NCBI RefSeq assembly: GCF_002188635.1 | Contig: NZ_NINX01000035.1 | Location: forward strand, 186,001 to 250,000 | Source of the DNA: Pigmentiphaga sp. NML030171 | Lineage (GTDB): Bacteria; Pseudomonadota; Gammaproteobacteria; Burkholderiales; Burkholderiaceae_B | Direction of reading: 5' to 3' | DNA: 64,000 nucleotides | Part shown: positions 8,775 to 17,265 of the stretch, piece by piece | How positions within the stretch are numbered: position 1 is the first letter of the stretch | How the letters are laid out: the number at the start of each line of letters is the position of its first letter | The notes under the pieces: generated by a model | What the model saw: only the letters and a program-made list of their open reading frames with translations | Database searches by the model: none | What the model was told of the DNA's origin: nothing | Translations under genes and position numbers: made by a program

Positions 8775-8940
8775 GAATGGGGATGGTTGCGGTTCCGCGG
8801 ACCGCCTGGACACGATGCGCTATGCTCCCTGCGTTATAGACGCTTTCGGCGGGACTGGCTAGCGCCGGCGCGGCGGCTTGCCCCGGGGCCGCGCCGGGTA
8901 TGCGGCTTGCTGAGCGAGGCATCCGGACAGGAGATACCGC

Positions 8941-9300
8941 ATGACTACCGCTCCCCACGACGGTTCGGCCCCGCATCATGCCTATCGGCTCTACGCGGCA
9001 GGAGACGGCTTGTATGCGCGGGACGGCGCCGGCAAGGCGGTTCGCCTGGGCGCCGTGTCCGAGCGGGACGGCGTGCTGGGCTATCGGCTGGAAGTGGACG
9101 ATCTGCGGGCCGAGGGGTTCCTGACCTCGGAAAAGCTCTTGCAAGACGTGGCGGCCAAACTGGCCTATGCGTCGCTGCACCGGTTCTTCGGCGCGGCTCC
9201 GGCCACGCCGATCCAGGAGGGCGAGGCCAATTTGCCGTGCCTGCTGTTGGAGAACGAGGAGCCCGGCAATTATCCGCCGGCTGGCAGCGCGGCCGAGTAA
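8941..9300 (+). CDS. Hypothetical protein
   Basis: A 119-residue cytoplasmic protein preceded by CAGGAG at good spacing. It has YRLYAAGDGLYARDGAGKAVRLGAV, FLTSEKLLQDVAAKLAYASLHRFFG and an acidic, proline-rich tail (LLLENEEPGNYPPAG). I recognise no domain. The next gene on this strand (receiver protein) starts 41 bp later with its own ribosome site, so co-transcription is possible. Confidence 0.65.
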   Translation: MTTAPHDGSAPHHAYRLYAAGDGLYARDGAGKAVRLGAVSERDGVLGYRLEVDDLRAEGFLTSEKLLQDVAAKLAYASLHRFFGAAPATPIQEGEANLPCLLLENEEPGNYPPAGSAAE

Positions 9301-9341
9301 GAGGCCGGCGCGCCCGTCCGCAAGTACGTCAGGAGGACGGA

Positions 9342-9731
9342 GTGGGACAGATTATGCCTTGCCGGGTGCTGGTCGTGGACAACTACGTCAGCGCCGCCGA
9401 AGCGCTGGCCGAAGCCTGCGGCCGGTTTCATGAAGTCAGGTACGCCGACGGCGGTTCGGCGGCGATGGAGGTGGCACTGGACTGGCGGCCAGACGTCATG
9501 GTCCTGGACATCGACATGCCGCCGCCGAACGGATTGGAGGTGGCCACCATGATCCGGGACATCTCGCACCTGAAGCCCGTCACGCTGATCGCGGTGACCG
9601 GCCGCAGCGCGGCCTTCGGGCAGGAAGAGGCCATCGCGCACGGTTTCGATGACTACCTGACCAAGCCGGTGGATATCGACAGGCTGTTGTCGGTGATCGC
9701 TGCGGCCCGCCGGTTGCCGGCGGATACCTAG
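9342..9731 (+). CDS. Single-domain response regulator (CheY-like receiver)
   Basis: A 129-residue stand-alone receiver domain. RVLVVDNY supplies the acidic pocket (only one Asp, followed by Asn, where most receivers have two acidic residues), DVMVLDIDMP carries the phospho-accepting Asp, VTGRS the conserved Thr and LTKPVD the conserved Lys. There is no output domain. GTG at 9342 is preferred because AGGAGG (9331-9336) is 5 bp upstream; ATG 9354 is too far from it. No histidine kinase is nearby, so partner and output are unknown. Its stop overlaps the stop of the convergent MFS gene. Confidence 0.88.
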   Translation: MGQIMPCRVLVVDNYVSAAEALAEACGRFHEVRYADGGSAAMEVALDWRPDVMVLDIDMPPPNGLEVATMIRDISHLKPVTLIAVTGRSAAFGQEEAIAHGFDDYLTKPVDIDRLLSVIAAARRLPADT

Positions 9732-10921
9732 ACGGTCCGCGCGCGGCCCGCGCCGTAGGCCACCCATGCCTGCGCGCCGGCCATCGCCACCATCAGGCCC
9801 AGCGCCGGCAGCCAGCTGCCGGTCCAATCGCGCAGCACGCCGCACACGACCGGACCGGTCGCGCCTATCAGGTAGCCCAGGCTTTGCGCCATGCCCGACA
9901 GCGAGGCCGCCTGCTGCGTGGAGGCGGCACGCAGGCTGATATAGGCGAGCGACAGCATCAGGCTGCTGCCCAGACCCGCGCCGGCCACGCATATCCAGAC
10001 GATGGTCCAGGCCGGCAGCAGCGCCATACCCGCGAAGCCCGCCACGCACAGCAGCGAGATGGCCAGCCCGAGGACTTTCTGGTCGCGGACCCGGCCCGAC
10101 ACCCAGGATGTCGCGATATTGCCCAGCAGGGCGGCCAACTGCATCAGCGACACCATCCATCCGGCCTGGCCGGGACTCATGCCGGTCTCGTGCAGCATCG
10201 AGGGCAGCCAGGCCACGAGTATGTAGAAATTGAAGGCCTGGATGCCCGTGAACAGGGTGACCTGCCACGCCAGCCACGAACGCCAGACATTCGCGGTTTT
10301 CGGGGTGTGGGCGCTGGCCGCGGCGGGCGCCGCGGCATGGTTGCGCGAACGCGCCAGCCAGACCAGGGCCGCGGGAATCGTGATGACCAGCACGCAGGCC
10401 AGGGACGTACGCCAGCCGCCGGGCAGGTTGTCCGCCAGCGGTACCGCCACGCCCGCCGCGGTGCCGGATACGAGGGTCATCACGACCGAGTACAGGCCGG
10501 TGAGCGGGCCGATGCGTTGCGGGAACTCGCGCTTGACCAGCGCCGGCAGCATCACGTTGCCGACGGCGATGGCGATGCCGCCTATCGCCGTACCGATGAA
10601 CAGAGGCGCGATGCCGGGCATCGAGCGCACGGCGATGCCGACGCACAGTGCGACCATGGCGGCGAACAGCGCGCGCTCGAGCCCCAGCTGGCGGCCCACG
10701 GCGGGCGCGACCACGGAGAACAGGCCGAACGCCAGCAGCGGCAGCGTATTGAGCAGCCCCGCGCTGCCCGCGTCCAGGCCGGTGGAGGCGCGGATATGGC
10801 CGAGCAGGGGGCCGACGCCGGTCAGCGGCGCGCGCAGCGTCGCCGCCACCAGCAGGATGCCCAGGAGGGCCATGGCGGGCGTGACGGCGCGGGACAAGGC
10901 TGGGTGGGGTGCTGAGCTCAT
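9728..10921 (-). CDS. MFS transporter, CynX/NimT family
   Basis: A 397-residue protein with about 12 membrane helices. ATLRAPLTGVGPLLGHIRAS near the N-terminus is characteristic of the cyanate/2-nitroimidazole (CynX/NimT) branch of the major facilitator superfamily. Other landmarks are GNVMLPALVKREFPQRIGPLTGLY and QAFNFYILVAWLPSMLHETG. The start is ATG at 10921 (MSSAPHPALSRA); upstream codons out to 11011 lack transporter character. It likely exports or takes up a small anion or drug across the inner membrane; the substrate is unknown. It converges on the receiver-domain gene with stops overlapping by 4 bp. Confidence 0.88.
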   Translation of the reverse strand: MSSAPHPALSRAVTPAMALLGILLVAATLRAPLTGVGPLLGHIRASTGLDAGSAGLLNTLPLLAFGLFSVVAPAVGRQLGLERALFAAMVALCVGIAVRSMPGIAPLFIGTAIGGIAIAVGNVMLPALVKREFPQRIGPLTGLYSVVMTLVSGTAAGVAVPLADNLPGGWRTSLACVLVITIPAALVWLARSRNHAAAPAAASAHTPKTANVWRSWLAWQVTLFTGIQAFNFYILVAWLPSMLHETGMSPGQAGWMVSLMQLAALLGNIATSWVSGRVRDQKVLGLAISLLCVAGFAGMALLPAWTIVWICVAGAGLGSSLMLSLAYISLRAASTQQAASLSGMAQSLGYLIGATGPVVCGVLRDWTGSWLPALGLMVAMAGAQAWVAYGAGRARTV

Positions 10922-11004
10922 GACTTGGTGTCGGACGATGCGCTGGCGTATAAAACATGCTGGAAGGATCGGATACGCCCAGGGCGGATGAACGGAGACG
11001 CGCC

Positions 11005-11283
11005 ATGCCACATCGACTCGCTGCGGGAACGACGCCGCTGGCCACCCGGGACGGCGTGCGTTTCACGCTTTTCCACGAGACTCGCGGGCCCCAGGTCTAC
11101 GAGGTCGATGCACAGGTCCTGCGCACCTGCTTCGGGGCGCCAGACGACCGCGTCGATCATCTGCTGACCGCCTACCTGGCGGGACAGGCCGAGATCCACG
11201 ACGTCGCCGCGGGAGTGCCGGGCGGGCCGCACGGATCGGTCACGCGCCTTGGCCCCGAGGACTTCGCGGGCCGCCAGGCCTGA
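11005..11283 (+). CDS. Small hypothetical protein
   Basis: A 92-residue frame starting MPHRLAAGTTPLATRDGVRFTLFHE with GGAG upstream at good spacing. Later segments include VYEVDAQVLRTCFGAP and HLLTAYLAGQAEIHDVA. No signal peptide or membrane segment. A frame from 10957 is possible but adds 16 unconvincing residues. It is divergent from the MFS gene. Function not recognised. Confidence 0.62.
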   Translation: MPHRLAAGTTPLATRDGVRFTLFHETRGPQVYEVDAQVLRTCFGAPDDRVDHLLTAYLAGQAEIHDVAAGVPGGPHGSVTRLGPEDFAGRQA

Positions 11284-11297
11284 CCTCGCGCCGGCCT

Positions 11298-11777
11298 TCA
11301 AGCCGCTCCCGCCGGCGGTTCGGCCGGCAGGTCCGGCGCGCGATCGTCCAGGCGCAGGCTCATCAGCACGTGCACGATGCCGGCCTCCAGGAATTCGTCT
11401 CCTTCGGCCTGGAAGCCGCGCGTTTCGTAGAACGCCTGGGCCCGCGTCTGCGCGTGCAGCAGCAGGCGGCCGTGCCCGCGCCGCCGGGCCTCGTCGATCA
11501 GGGCATCCAGGATGGAGCCGCCCACGCCCAGCCCGCGTCCGTGGCGGTGGACGGCCATGCGGCCGATGTGTCCGTCCGGCAGCAGCCGGCCCGTGCCCAG
11601 GGGCGTGCCGTCGGCGTCGTAGGCGACCGCATGCAGCGAGATCGCGTCGGCAGCATCGTATTCGAGTTTCAGCGGGACCGATTGCTCGTGGACGAAGACG
11701 GCCTGGCGGATGGACGAGGCGTCGTGTCTCAGGTCGTCCCAGGCGCCGACGACGAGGCGGATGCCGGGCCGGGTCAT
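11298..11777 (-). CDS. GNAT-family N-acetyltransferase
   Basis: A 159-residue acetyltransferase of ElaA/YjcF type. IRQAVFVHEQSVP at the front, GTGRLLPDGHIGRMAVHRHGRGLGVG as the acetyl-CoA-binding motif A, and LLLHAQTRAQAFYETRGFQAEGDEFLEAGIVHVLM at the end are the classic order for that subgroup. The start at 11777 (MTRPGIRLVVG) gives the family length. Acceptor substrate unknown. Convergent with the small hypothetical at 11005. Confidence 0.87.
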   Translation of the reverse strand: MTRPGIRLVVGAWDDLRHDASSIRQAVFVHEQSVPLKLEYDAADAISLHAVAYDADGTPLGTGRLLPDGHIGRMAVHRHGRGLGVGGSILDALIDEARRRGHGRLLLHAQTRAQAFYETRGFQAEGDEFLEAGIVHVLMSLRLDDRAPDLPAEPPAGAA

Positions 11778-11917
11778 GCCGGCAGGCGCGGGGCGGGCGC
11801 CCGCGTGGAAACAGGGGAAAAAGGAAGCGGGGGCGTTGCGTGTGGTGTCATGCCGGCAAGAGGGCCGCGGCCAGTGCGGGTGCAAAGCCTCTAGCTTAGA
11901 CCATCCTGGTGATCCCA

Positions 11918-12910
11918 TCACTTGGCCGGGCGCGCATTTGCGCGGGGCCGGCGCGCTCCTTTCGCGCGCAGCCGGTCCACCACCGCGTCGAAGGCCCGCA
12001 GCTGCCGGCGTATCTCCGCCTGGCCGTGGTCGGCCAGGAAGTCCTGGAAGGCCGATGCAACGGGCGGGAGGCGGGCGGTGGACAGGTGCAGCACGTACCA
12101 ATCGTGTTCGACCGGGTTGCCGGGCAGCGGCAAGAGGCCGATCAGGCCCGCCTGGAATTCCAGGGCGCAGGCATGCAGGGACAGGAAGCCTATGCCCAGG
12201 CCCGCCGCCACCATCTGCTTGATGGCTTCGTTGCTGGACAGCTCCGATCCGGGCGAGAACCGCAGTCCGGCTTCCTTGAACAGCCGCTCCGCCGTGTTGT
12301 GGGCGCCCGAGCCATGTTCGCGCACGAGGATGTTCTCGCCCGAGAGGTCGCGCAGTGCCAGGTCCCGCCTGGCCATCAGCGGATGATGGGGCGAGGCGAT
12401 GAAGGCCATCGGATGCTTGGCGAAAGCCCGCGATTCCGTGCGCACGTCGCCCGGAGGCTTGCCCATGATGGCGATGTCGATTTCATGGCGGGTCAGCATG
12501 CGTACCACTTCTTCGCGGTTACCCACGCTGAGCTTGACCTTCACGCCGGGCCGGCCGGTGTTGAAGGCCACGAGCAGCGGGGGCAACAGGTACTCGGCGG
12601 TGATCAGCGCCCCCACGCGCAGCGTGCCGGCCAACTGGCCCTTCAGGCTGGCGACTTCGTCCGAGGCGTGGCGCCAGAGCTCGAGGATCTGGCTGGCGTA
12701 GCCGGCCACGACTTCGCCGGCGGGCGTGAGCAGCAGGCCGCGCCCGGAGCGCTGGACCAGCGCGGCGCCGGCGGCTTCCTCGAGCAGGCGCAATTGCAGC
12801 GATACCGTGGGCTGGGTCAGGTGCAGCGCCTGGGCTGCGCGCGAGACGCCGCCCAGGCGCGCGACGGCGTCGATGGCGGTGAGCTGGCGGAACGTCGTGG
12901 TCTTGTACAT
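11918..12910 (-). CDS. LysR-family transcriptional regulator
   Basis: A 330-residue LysR regulator. The winged HTH spans residues 1-65 (FRQLTAIDAVARLGGVSRAAQALHLTQPTVS), followed by a linker helix and a periplasmic-binding-like effector domain (LRVGALITAEYLLPPLLVAF, MVAAGLGIGFLSLHAC). The N-terminal half resembles the CbbR-like branch. It is divergent from a 2-oxoglutarate-dependent oxygenase with an AT-rich region between, so it probably controls the oxygenase-Bug-porin genes. The C-terminal tail is rich in Arg and Pro. Effector unknown. Confidence 0.92.
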   Translation of the reverse strand: MYKTTTFRQLTAIDAVARLGGVSRAAQALHLTQPTVSLQLRLLEEAAGAALVQRSGRGLLLTPAGEVVAGYASQILELWRHASDEVASLKGQLAGTLRVGALITAEYLLPPLLVAFNTGRPGVKVKLSVGNREEVVRMLTRHEIDIAIMGKPPGDVRTESRAFAKHPMAFIASPHHPLMARRDLALRDLSGENILVREHGSGAHNTAERLFKEAGLRFSPGSELSSNEAIKQMVAAGLGIGFLSLHACALEFQAGLIGLLPLPGNPVEHDWYVLHLSTARLPPVASAFQDFLADHGQAEIRRQLRAFDAVVDRLRAKGARRPRANARPAK

Positions 12911-12934
12911 CGTGGCGGCCTCGGCGGATGTTTC

Positions 12935-13002
12935 ATAGAAGATAACCTATGGGATGAACTTATTTTTTAATTTTTAAATATATCTCCACGAACTTAAAGT
13001 TC
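12935..13002. promoter_or_regulatory. AT-rich divergent promoter region with two dyads
   Basis: Between the LysR and oxygenase genes lies a strongly AT-rich stretch. It holds an interrupted dyad ATAG-N8-CTAT (12935-12950), the form expected of a LysR site, and a perfect 13-bp dyad GAACTTAAAGTTC (12990-13002). The second abuts an ATG at 13008, which argues that translation starts downstream at 13056. Confidence 0.5.
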
Positions 13003-13055
13003 TTCGCATGGACATCGAACCAGGCGCCACCAGGGCGCCATCCGTGGAGACGAAC

Positions 13056-14096
13056 ATGCTGCCCGCCACCCGCAAGCTGGATTTTTCCGAAGTGCCCGTC
13101 ATCGACATGTCGCCCGAAAGATTCGCGACGCCCCAGTCCCGGAAGCGCCTGGCCGACGAACTGGCCGAGGCCTGCGCCACCGTCGGTTTTCTGTACCTGA
13201 AGAACCATCCGATCCCGCAGGCGCAGATCGACGGCGTCTTCGAGGCCGCCAAGGCGTTCTTCGCGTTGCCGCAGGCGGCCAAGGACGCGGTGTCGATGGC
13301 CAGGAACCATCATTTCCAGGGTTATCTGCCCATGCTGACGAAGGGGGAGGGCAACGCCGAGCGCGGCGGGGTGATCACCGCCAACAAGCAGGAGGCCTTC
13401 CAGTTCCGCCGGCCGCTCGATCCCGACGACCCGGACCTGCTGACCGGCGCGCGCCTGGCCGGAACCATTCCCTGGCCCCGTGAACTGCCGGCGCTCAAGG
13501 AGGTGCTGCTGGCTTATCACGCCCGCATGTGCCGGTTCGGCGAAAGCATGATCGAGCTGTTCGAGCTTGGCCTGGACCTGCCCAGGGACGCCATTCGCCA
13601 GCATTTCCGCAAGGACATGAACGCGCTGCGCATCATCCACTACCCGCCGCAGCAGGTGAATGAATCCGGCGCCCACCTGGGGACCCGCGCCCATACCGAC
13701 ACGGACGCGTTCACCTTCGTCTACCAGGACGCGACCGGCGGCCTGGAGATCCGCAACCGGGATGGGGAATGGATAGGCGTGCCGCCGATTCCCGGCACCT
13801 ATGTGCTGAACATCGGCGAGGTCATGAAGGTCTGGACCGACGGGGTCTTCTCGTCCACGCCGCACCGGGTCATCAACCGCTATGGGAAGGAGCGCTATTC
13901 GGTGCCATTCTTCATGTTCCCCACTTACGACGAAGTGATCGCGCCCAAGATCCGCAACCCCGACCCGTCCAATGTGGCGCCCGAGGATTTCCATACCTCC
14001 ATGCCGCGGGACAAGCCTTTCGTCTGGGGCGAGTTCAAGAAGGCCAATTACGCCCGCATCAATCCCACTGCCCCGGAGCGCGCCATGGCGGATTAG
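13056..14096 (+). CDS. 2-oxoglutarate/Fe(II)-dependent oxygenase, isopenicillin-N-synthase family
   Basis: A 346-residue dioxygenase. The N-terminal DIOX_N region has VPVIDMSPERF and VGFLYLKNHPI. The jelly-roll core has the iron-binding HTDTDAFTFVYQD (HxD) and SSTPHRVIN (distal His), with RYSVPFF supplying the Arg-x-Ser that binds the 2-oxoglutarate carboxylate. It should hydroxylate or otherwise oxidise a small substrate in the cytoplasm. ATG 13056 is preferred since GGAG lies upstream at good spacing; ATG 13008 has no ribosome site and adjoins a dyad. A Bug receptor and a porin follow in the same direction. Substrate unknown. Confidence 0.9.
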   Translation: MLPATRKLDFSEVPVIDMSPERFATPQSRKRLADELAEACATVGFLYLKNHPIPQAQIDGVFEAAKAFFALPQAAKDAVSMARNHHFQGYLPMLTKGEGNAERGGVITANKQEAFQFRRPLDPDDPDLLTGARLAGTIPWPRELPALKEVLLAYHARMCRFGESMIELFELGLDLPRDAIRQHFRKDMNALRIIHYPPQQVNESGAHLGTRAHTDTDAFTFVYQDATGGLEIRNRDGEWIGVPPIPGTYVLNIGEVMKVWTDGVFSSTPHRVINRYGKERYSVPFFMFPTYDEVIAPKIRNPDPSNVAPEDFHTSMPRDKPFVWGEFKKANYARINPTAPERAMAD

Positions 14097-14142
14097 AGGC
14101 GGGGGAGGAGACACGTGATCGTGGTCAGCCAAGGAGATTCCC

Positions 14143-15099
14143 GTGCGCTTGTCGAGATTGTTGTGGATGGTCGTATTGTTCTCCTGTGCCGGCGCATCGC
14201 TGGCCCAGGCATATCCGGACCGGCCCTTGCGCCTGATCGTGCCTTTCGGGGCGGGCGGCAATTCGGATTTCGCCGCCCGGCAGATCGGCAAGAACCTGGG
14301 CGAGGCGCTGGGCCAGACGGTGGTCGTGGAGAATCGCGGGGGCGCCGGCGGCGTCTTGGGTGTCAAGGAAATGCTGGGCTATCCGGCGGACGGCTACACG
14401 CTGCTGCTGGGCACCGTCGGTACGCAGATCGTCAATCCCCTGCTGTACAAGAGCCTGCCCTACGACCCGGACAAGCAGCTCGCGCCGGTGGGCCTGGCCA
14501 CGAACACGCCTTCGGTGCTGGTCGTGCGGGCCAGCCTGCCGGTGCGGAGCCTGGATGAACTGGTCGCCTATGCGCGAGCCCGGCCCGGGGTGTTGAACTA
14601 TGGCGCGGCGGGAACCCTGCACCTGGGCATGGAGACGCTGAAGGCGAGCTATGGCCTGGACATCGTCAAGGTCCCGTACAAGGGAAGCGGCGAATCGGTC
14701 ACGGCCGTCGCCGGCGGCCAGATCGACGTGCTGATGGACAGCAGCCAGGTGGTCGGCCCGCAAGTGGCCGCCGGCAAGTTGCGCGCGCTGGCAGTCATGT
14801 CCGACCAGCCGCTGGCTTCCGTACCGGGCGTGCCGACGACCGCGCAGCTGGGCGTGCCTGACCTGAAGGCGGGCAACTGGACCGCGCTGTATGTGGCGGC
14901 GGGCACGCCGGCGGCCATCCAGGAAACCTTGAGCCGCGCCTTGCAGAAGGTCGTCGCCTCGGCCGAGCTGAAGGCCCGGCTGGCCGAGTACGGCACCCAG
15001 CTCTACAAGGGTTCGCCCGAGGAATACCGCACCTTCATCGCCGCCGACAAGGCCAAGGTCCGCCGCCTGGTCGAGATCGCCGGACTTCAGGCGCAATAG
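14143..15099 (+). CDS. Bug/TctC-family substrate-binding protein
   Basis: A 318-residue periplasmic binding protein. A signal peptide ends near SLAQA, followed by YPDRPLRLIVPFGAGGNSDFAARQIG. Family marks VENRGGAGG, ADGYTLLLGT, VPYKGSGESV and VPGVPTTAQLG follow in order. The start is GTG at 14143, with AAGGAG 6 bp upstream. It lies between the 2OG oxygenase and a porin, so it probably binds the acid that the oxygenase acts on. No TctAB partner nearby. Confidence 0.93.
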   Translation: MRLSRLLWMVVLFSCAGASLAQAYPDRPLRLIVPFGAGGNSDFAARQIGKNLGEALGQTVVVENRGGAGGVLGVKEMLGYPADGYTLLLGTVGTQIVNPLLYKSLPYDPDKQLAPVGLATNTPSVLVVRASLPVRSLDELVAYARARPGVLNYGAAGTLHLGMETLKASYGLDIVKVPYKGSGESVTAVAGGQIDVLMDSSQVVGPQVAAGKLRALAVMSDQPLASVPGVPTTAQLGVPDLKAGNWTALYVAAGTPAAIQETLSRALQKVVASAELKARLAEYGTQLYKGSPEEYRTFIAADKAKVRRLVEIAGLQAQ

Positions 15100-15152
15100 C
15101 CGCGTTCCGGCGCGGCTTGCCCGCGCCGCCCATTCCTCTATTGGAGAAATCG

Positions 15153-16214
15153 ATGACCACGATGCGGTCTCTTGCCGGCGTCGCGCTGGCCGTCGTCCCC
15201 TGCGCCGCCGCGTTGGGCCAGGGCAGCGTGACGATGTACGGGATTTTCGATAATGGCTACCTGTCCGACAAGACTCAGGGCAAGGGTACGATCAATGCGA
15301 TCAATCCCTCGCTCAGCGTGGCCTCGCGCTGGGGGCTGCGCGGCACCGAGGACCTGGGCAACGGCTGGAAGGCCAACTTCGTGCTGGAGAACGGCTTCAC
15401 GGGCGACAACGGGCAGCAGGCTTTCGGGCGACTGTTCGGCCGGGCCAGCCATGTGGGGCTGTCGAACCGGCAACTCGGCGAGATCCAGCTTGGGCGGATG
15501 GCCAATCTCGGGCTGCTGTTCACCGCCGGCATGATGAGCCCGTTCGGGCCCAGTTTCCAGCAAGCCGCGGTGACCACGACCGCCGCCTACAACACCGGCG
15601 ATTTCGGCACCACCGCGCGGGTCAACAACGCCGTCTACTATTTTTCGCCCCGCTGGGCGGGCATGCAGGCCGGCCTGGGCTACAGCGTGCAGACGGCAGA
15701 TGCCGAAATCGCCGGCGGCAGCCGCAACAACCGGATGGCGGACCTGGGGCTGCGATACGACGGCGGCCGCTTCAAGGCGGCGGTCAGCTACCAGTACGTC
15801 ATGCCCGCCAGCACCGCCGGTGCGCGGGGCAAGCCCAGCAACCTGCAGGTGGGCGTGAACCATGACTTCGGCGCGTTCACGCTCTACGGCGGGTACGGCC
15901 GGCTGAGCGATCCGACGGTGGATCCCGGCGCCAACGGGGCGACCCATTTCGCGGCCACGCACGATCGCGACCATGCCTATCAGGTTGGCGTGAAGGTGCC
16001 GGTGGGAGCGGGGAGGGTGCTGCTGGGATACCAGCGGACGACCGGTTCGAAGATCGAGAACTACGGCCTGGCCTATGTCTACGACCTGTCCAGGCGGACC
16101 TGGCTGTACGTGTACGCCAACCGGACCGAGTTCCGGCTTTTCTCCGCGGCGGGAGCGACGGCGGGCGATGCCTGGCGCAGGCAGATCGCGATGGGGATCG
16201 CGCACCGGTTCTGA
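15153..16214 (+). CDS. Gram-negative outer-membrane porin
   Basis: A 353-residue general porin of the betaproteobacterial type. The signal peptide ends near AAALGQ, the barrel opens with GSVTMYGIFDNGYLS, and RWGLRGTEDLGNGWKANFVLENGF and RLFGRASHVGLSNRQLGEIQLGRM follow. It ends in Phe (GIAHRF), as needed for Bam recognition. The first beta strands and the L3-like constriction loop match the Porin_4 family. GGAG precedes ATG 15153. Being downstream of a Bug receptor, it may serve entry of the same anionic substrate. Confidence 0.92.
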   Translation: MTTMRSLAGVALAVVPCAAALGQGSVTMYGIFDNGYLSDKTQGKGTINAINPSLSVASRWGLRGTEDLGNGWKANFVLENGFTGDNGQQAFGRLFGRASHVGLSNRQLGEIQLGRMANLGLLFTAGMMSPFGPSFQQAAVTTTAAYNTGDFGTTARVNNAVYYFSPRWAGMQAGLGYSVQTADAEIAGGSRNNRMADLGLRYDGGRFKAAVSYQYVMPASTAGARGKPSNLQVGVNHDFGAFTLYGGYGRLSDPTVDPGANGATHFAATHDRDHAYQVGVKVPVGAGRVLLGYQRTTGSKIENYGLAYVYDLSRRTWLYVYANRTEFRLFSAAGATAGDAWRRQIAMGIAHRF

Positions 16215-16222
16215 CCGGTGCG
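16201..16222. terminator. Hairpin enclosing the porin stop codon
   Basis: CGCACCGGT and ACCGGTGCG form a perfect 9-bp stem with loop TCTG; the stop codon straddles the loop and stem. It lies between the porin and a convergent Bug gene. No U-tract, so termination is uncertain. Confidence 0.4.
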
Positions 16223-16264
16223 CGGAATGCGTCTTGGTCGATGCGGACGTCTGGACGGGCACGG

Positions 16265-17227
16265 CTAGTCTTTCAGCTTCAACTCGTCCAGCAGGCGCCC
16301 CTTTGAAGCATGATCGGCCGCCACCCGCCGGCTGAACGCCGGCCTATCCAGATACGTGGCAGTCTGCTGCAACTGGTCCGCCATTTGTTGATAGGAGGGG
16401 CTGCTGACGATGTCGCGGCATGCTCCTTCGAGCGTGACGAGTACGTCTTGCGGCACGTCCTTGCGTATAAAGATGCCGCCATAGGTGGATGAGTGGACCT
16501 TGGAGCCCAATTCGGCGGTCGTCGGCACGTCGGGGAACTCCTTGGTCCGCGCCGTACTGAACACGACGAGCGGTCGGTAGTTGTGCTGGAGCAGCACTGA
16601 GGTGGTGACGAGCCCTCCGTCGATCTGTCCCGAGGTGAGATCCGGGAGCAAGGCCGTCTCGCCACGATAGGAAATTTCGGTTGCTCGGACGTTGAGGTCC
16701 CGCAGGAATTCCTCCGTCATCAAGTGCGGAGCTGAACCTATGCCCGAATGTCCGTAGCTGAATCGGCCGGGATCCTTCTTCAGCCTGTCGACCAGTGCCC
16801 GGATATCTTTAATGTCCGAGCCAGGCGACGCGGCGAGATAGAAAATGTTCTCGAACGTCTGGCATAGCGGTACGAACGATTCGAGTGTGTAGCCGGCATT
16901 CTTGTGACGATGGGTCTGTATCGACAGCGGCGTCGCCGGCGTGAAGGCCAGGGTATAACCGTCGGCAGGCGCGTTTGCTACATTTTGCATGGCCAGCATG
17001 AGACCCGCACCCGCTTTGGTCTCCACCACCACGGGCGTCTTGAGGCGTTGGCTCAGCTGTTGCGCGAACGCTCTCGCCAAAACGTCTACGGTCGACCCGG
17101 CGGGAAGCGGCGTGACGATGTTGATAGGCTTGGTCGGGTAGGGCTGAGGGGCGGCGTGAACCGTGAGTGCCGTAGCGGCAATCCCCAACGCGGCGGACAG
17201 GCCAAGCCGGGCAAACTTGGGTCTCAT
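16265..17227 (-). CDS. Bug/TctC-family substrate-binding protein
   Basis: A 320-residue receptor with a signal peptide ending at VHA-APQPYP. Family marks are YPTKPINIVTPLPAGSTVDVLARAFAQ, ETKAGAGLMLAMQ, ADGYTLAFTP and FPDVPTTAELGS. It lies 38 bp downstream of a DHDPS-family gene on the same strand and presumably shares its transcript and substrate. This stretch has more A/T at third positions than its neighbours, a possible sign of separate origin. It lacks the usual VPYKG form (ISYRGET instead), so the ligand pocket may differ. Confidence 0.92.
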   Translation of the reverse strand: MRPKFARLGLSAALGIAATALTVHAAPQPYPTKPINIVTPLPAGSTVDVLARAFAQQLSQRLKTPVVVETKAGAGLMLAMQNVANAPADGYTLAFTPATPLSIQTHRHKNAGYTLESFVPLCQTFENIFYLAASPGSDIKDIRALVDRLKKDPGRFSYGHSGIGSAPHLMTEEFLRDLNVRATEISYRGETALLPDLTSGQIDGGLVTTSVLLQHNYRPLVVFSTARTKEFPDVPTTAELGSKVHSSTYGGIFIRKDVPQDVLVTLEGACRDIVSSPSYQQMADQLQQTATYLDRPAFSRRVAADHASKGRLLDELKLKD

Positions 17228-17265
17228 GCTTGTCTCCTATTGGTGTTGTCGTTCGTTTTGTCCGA

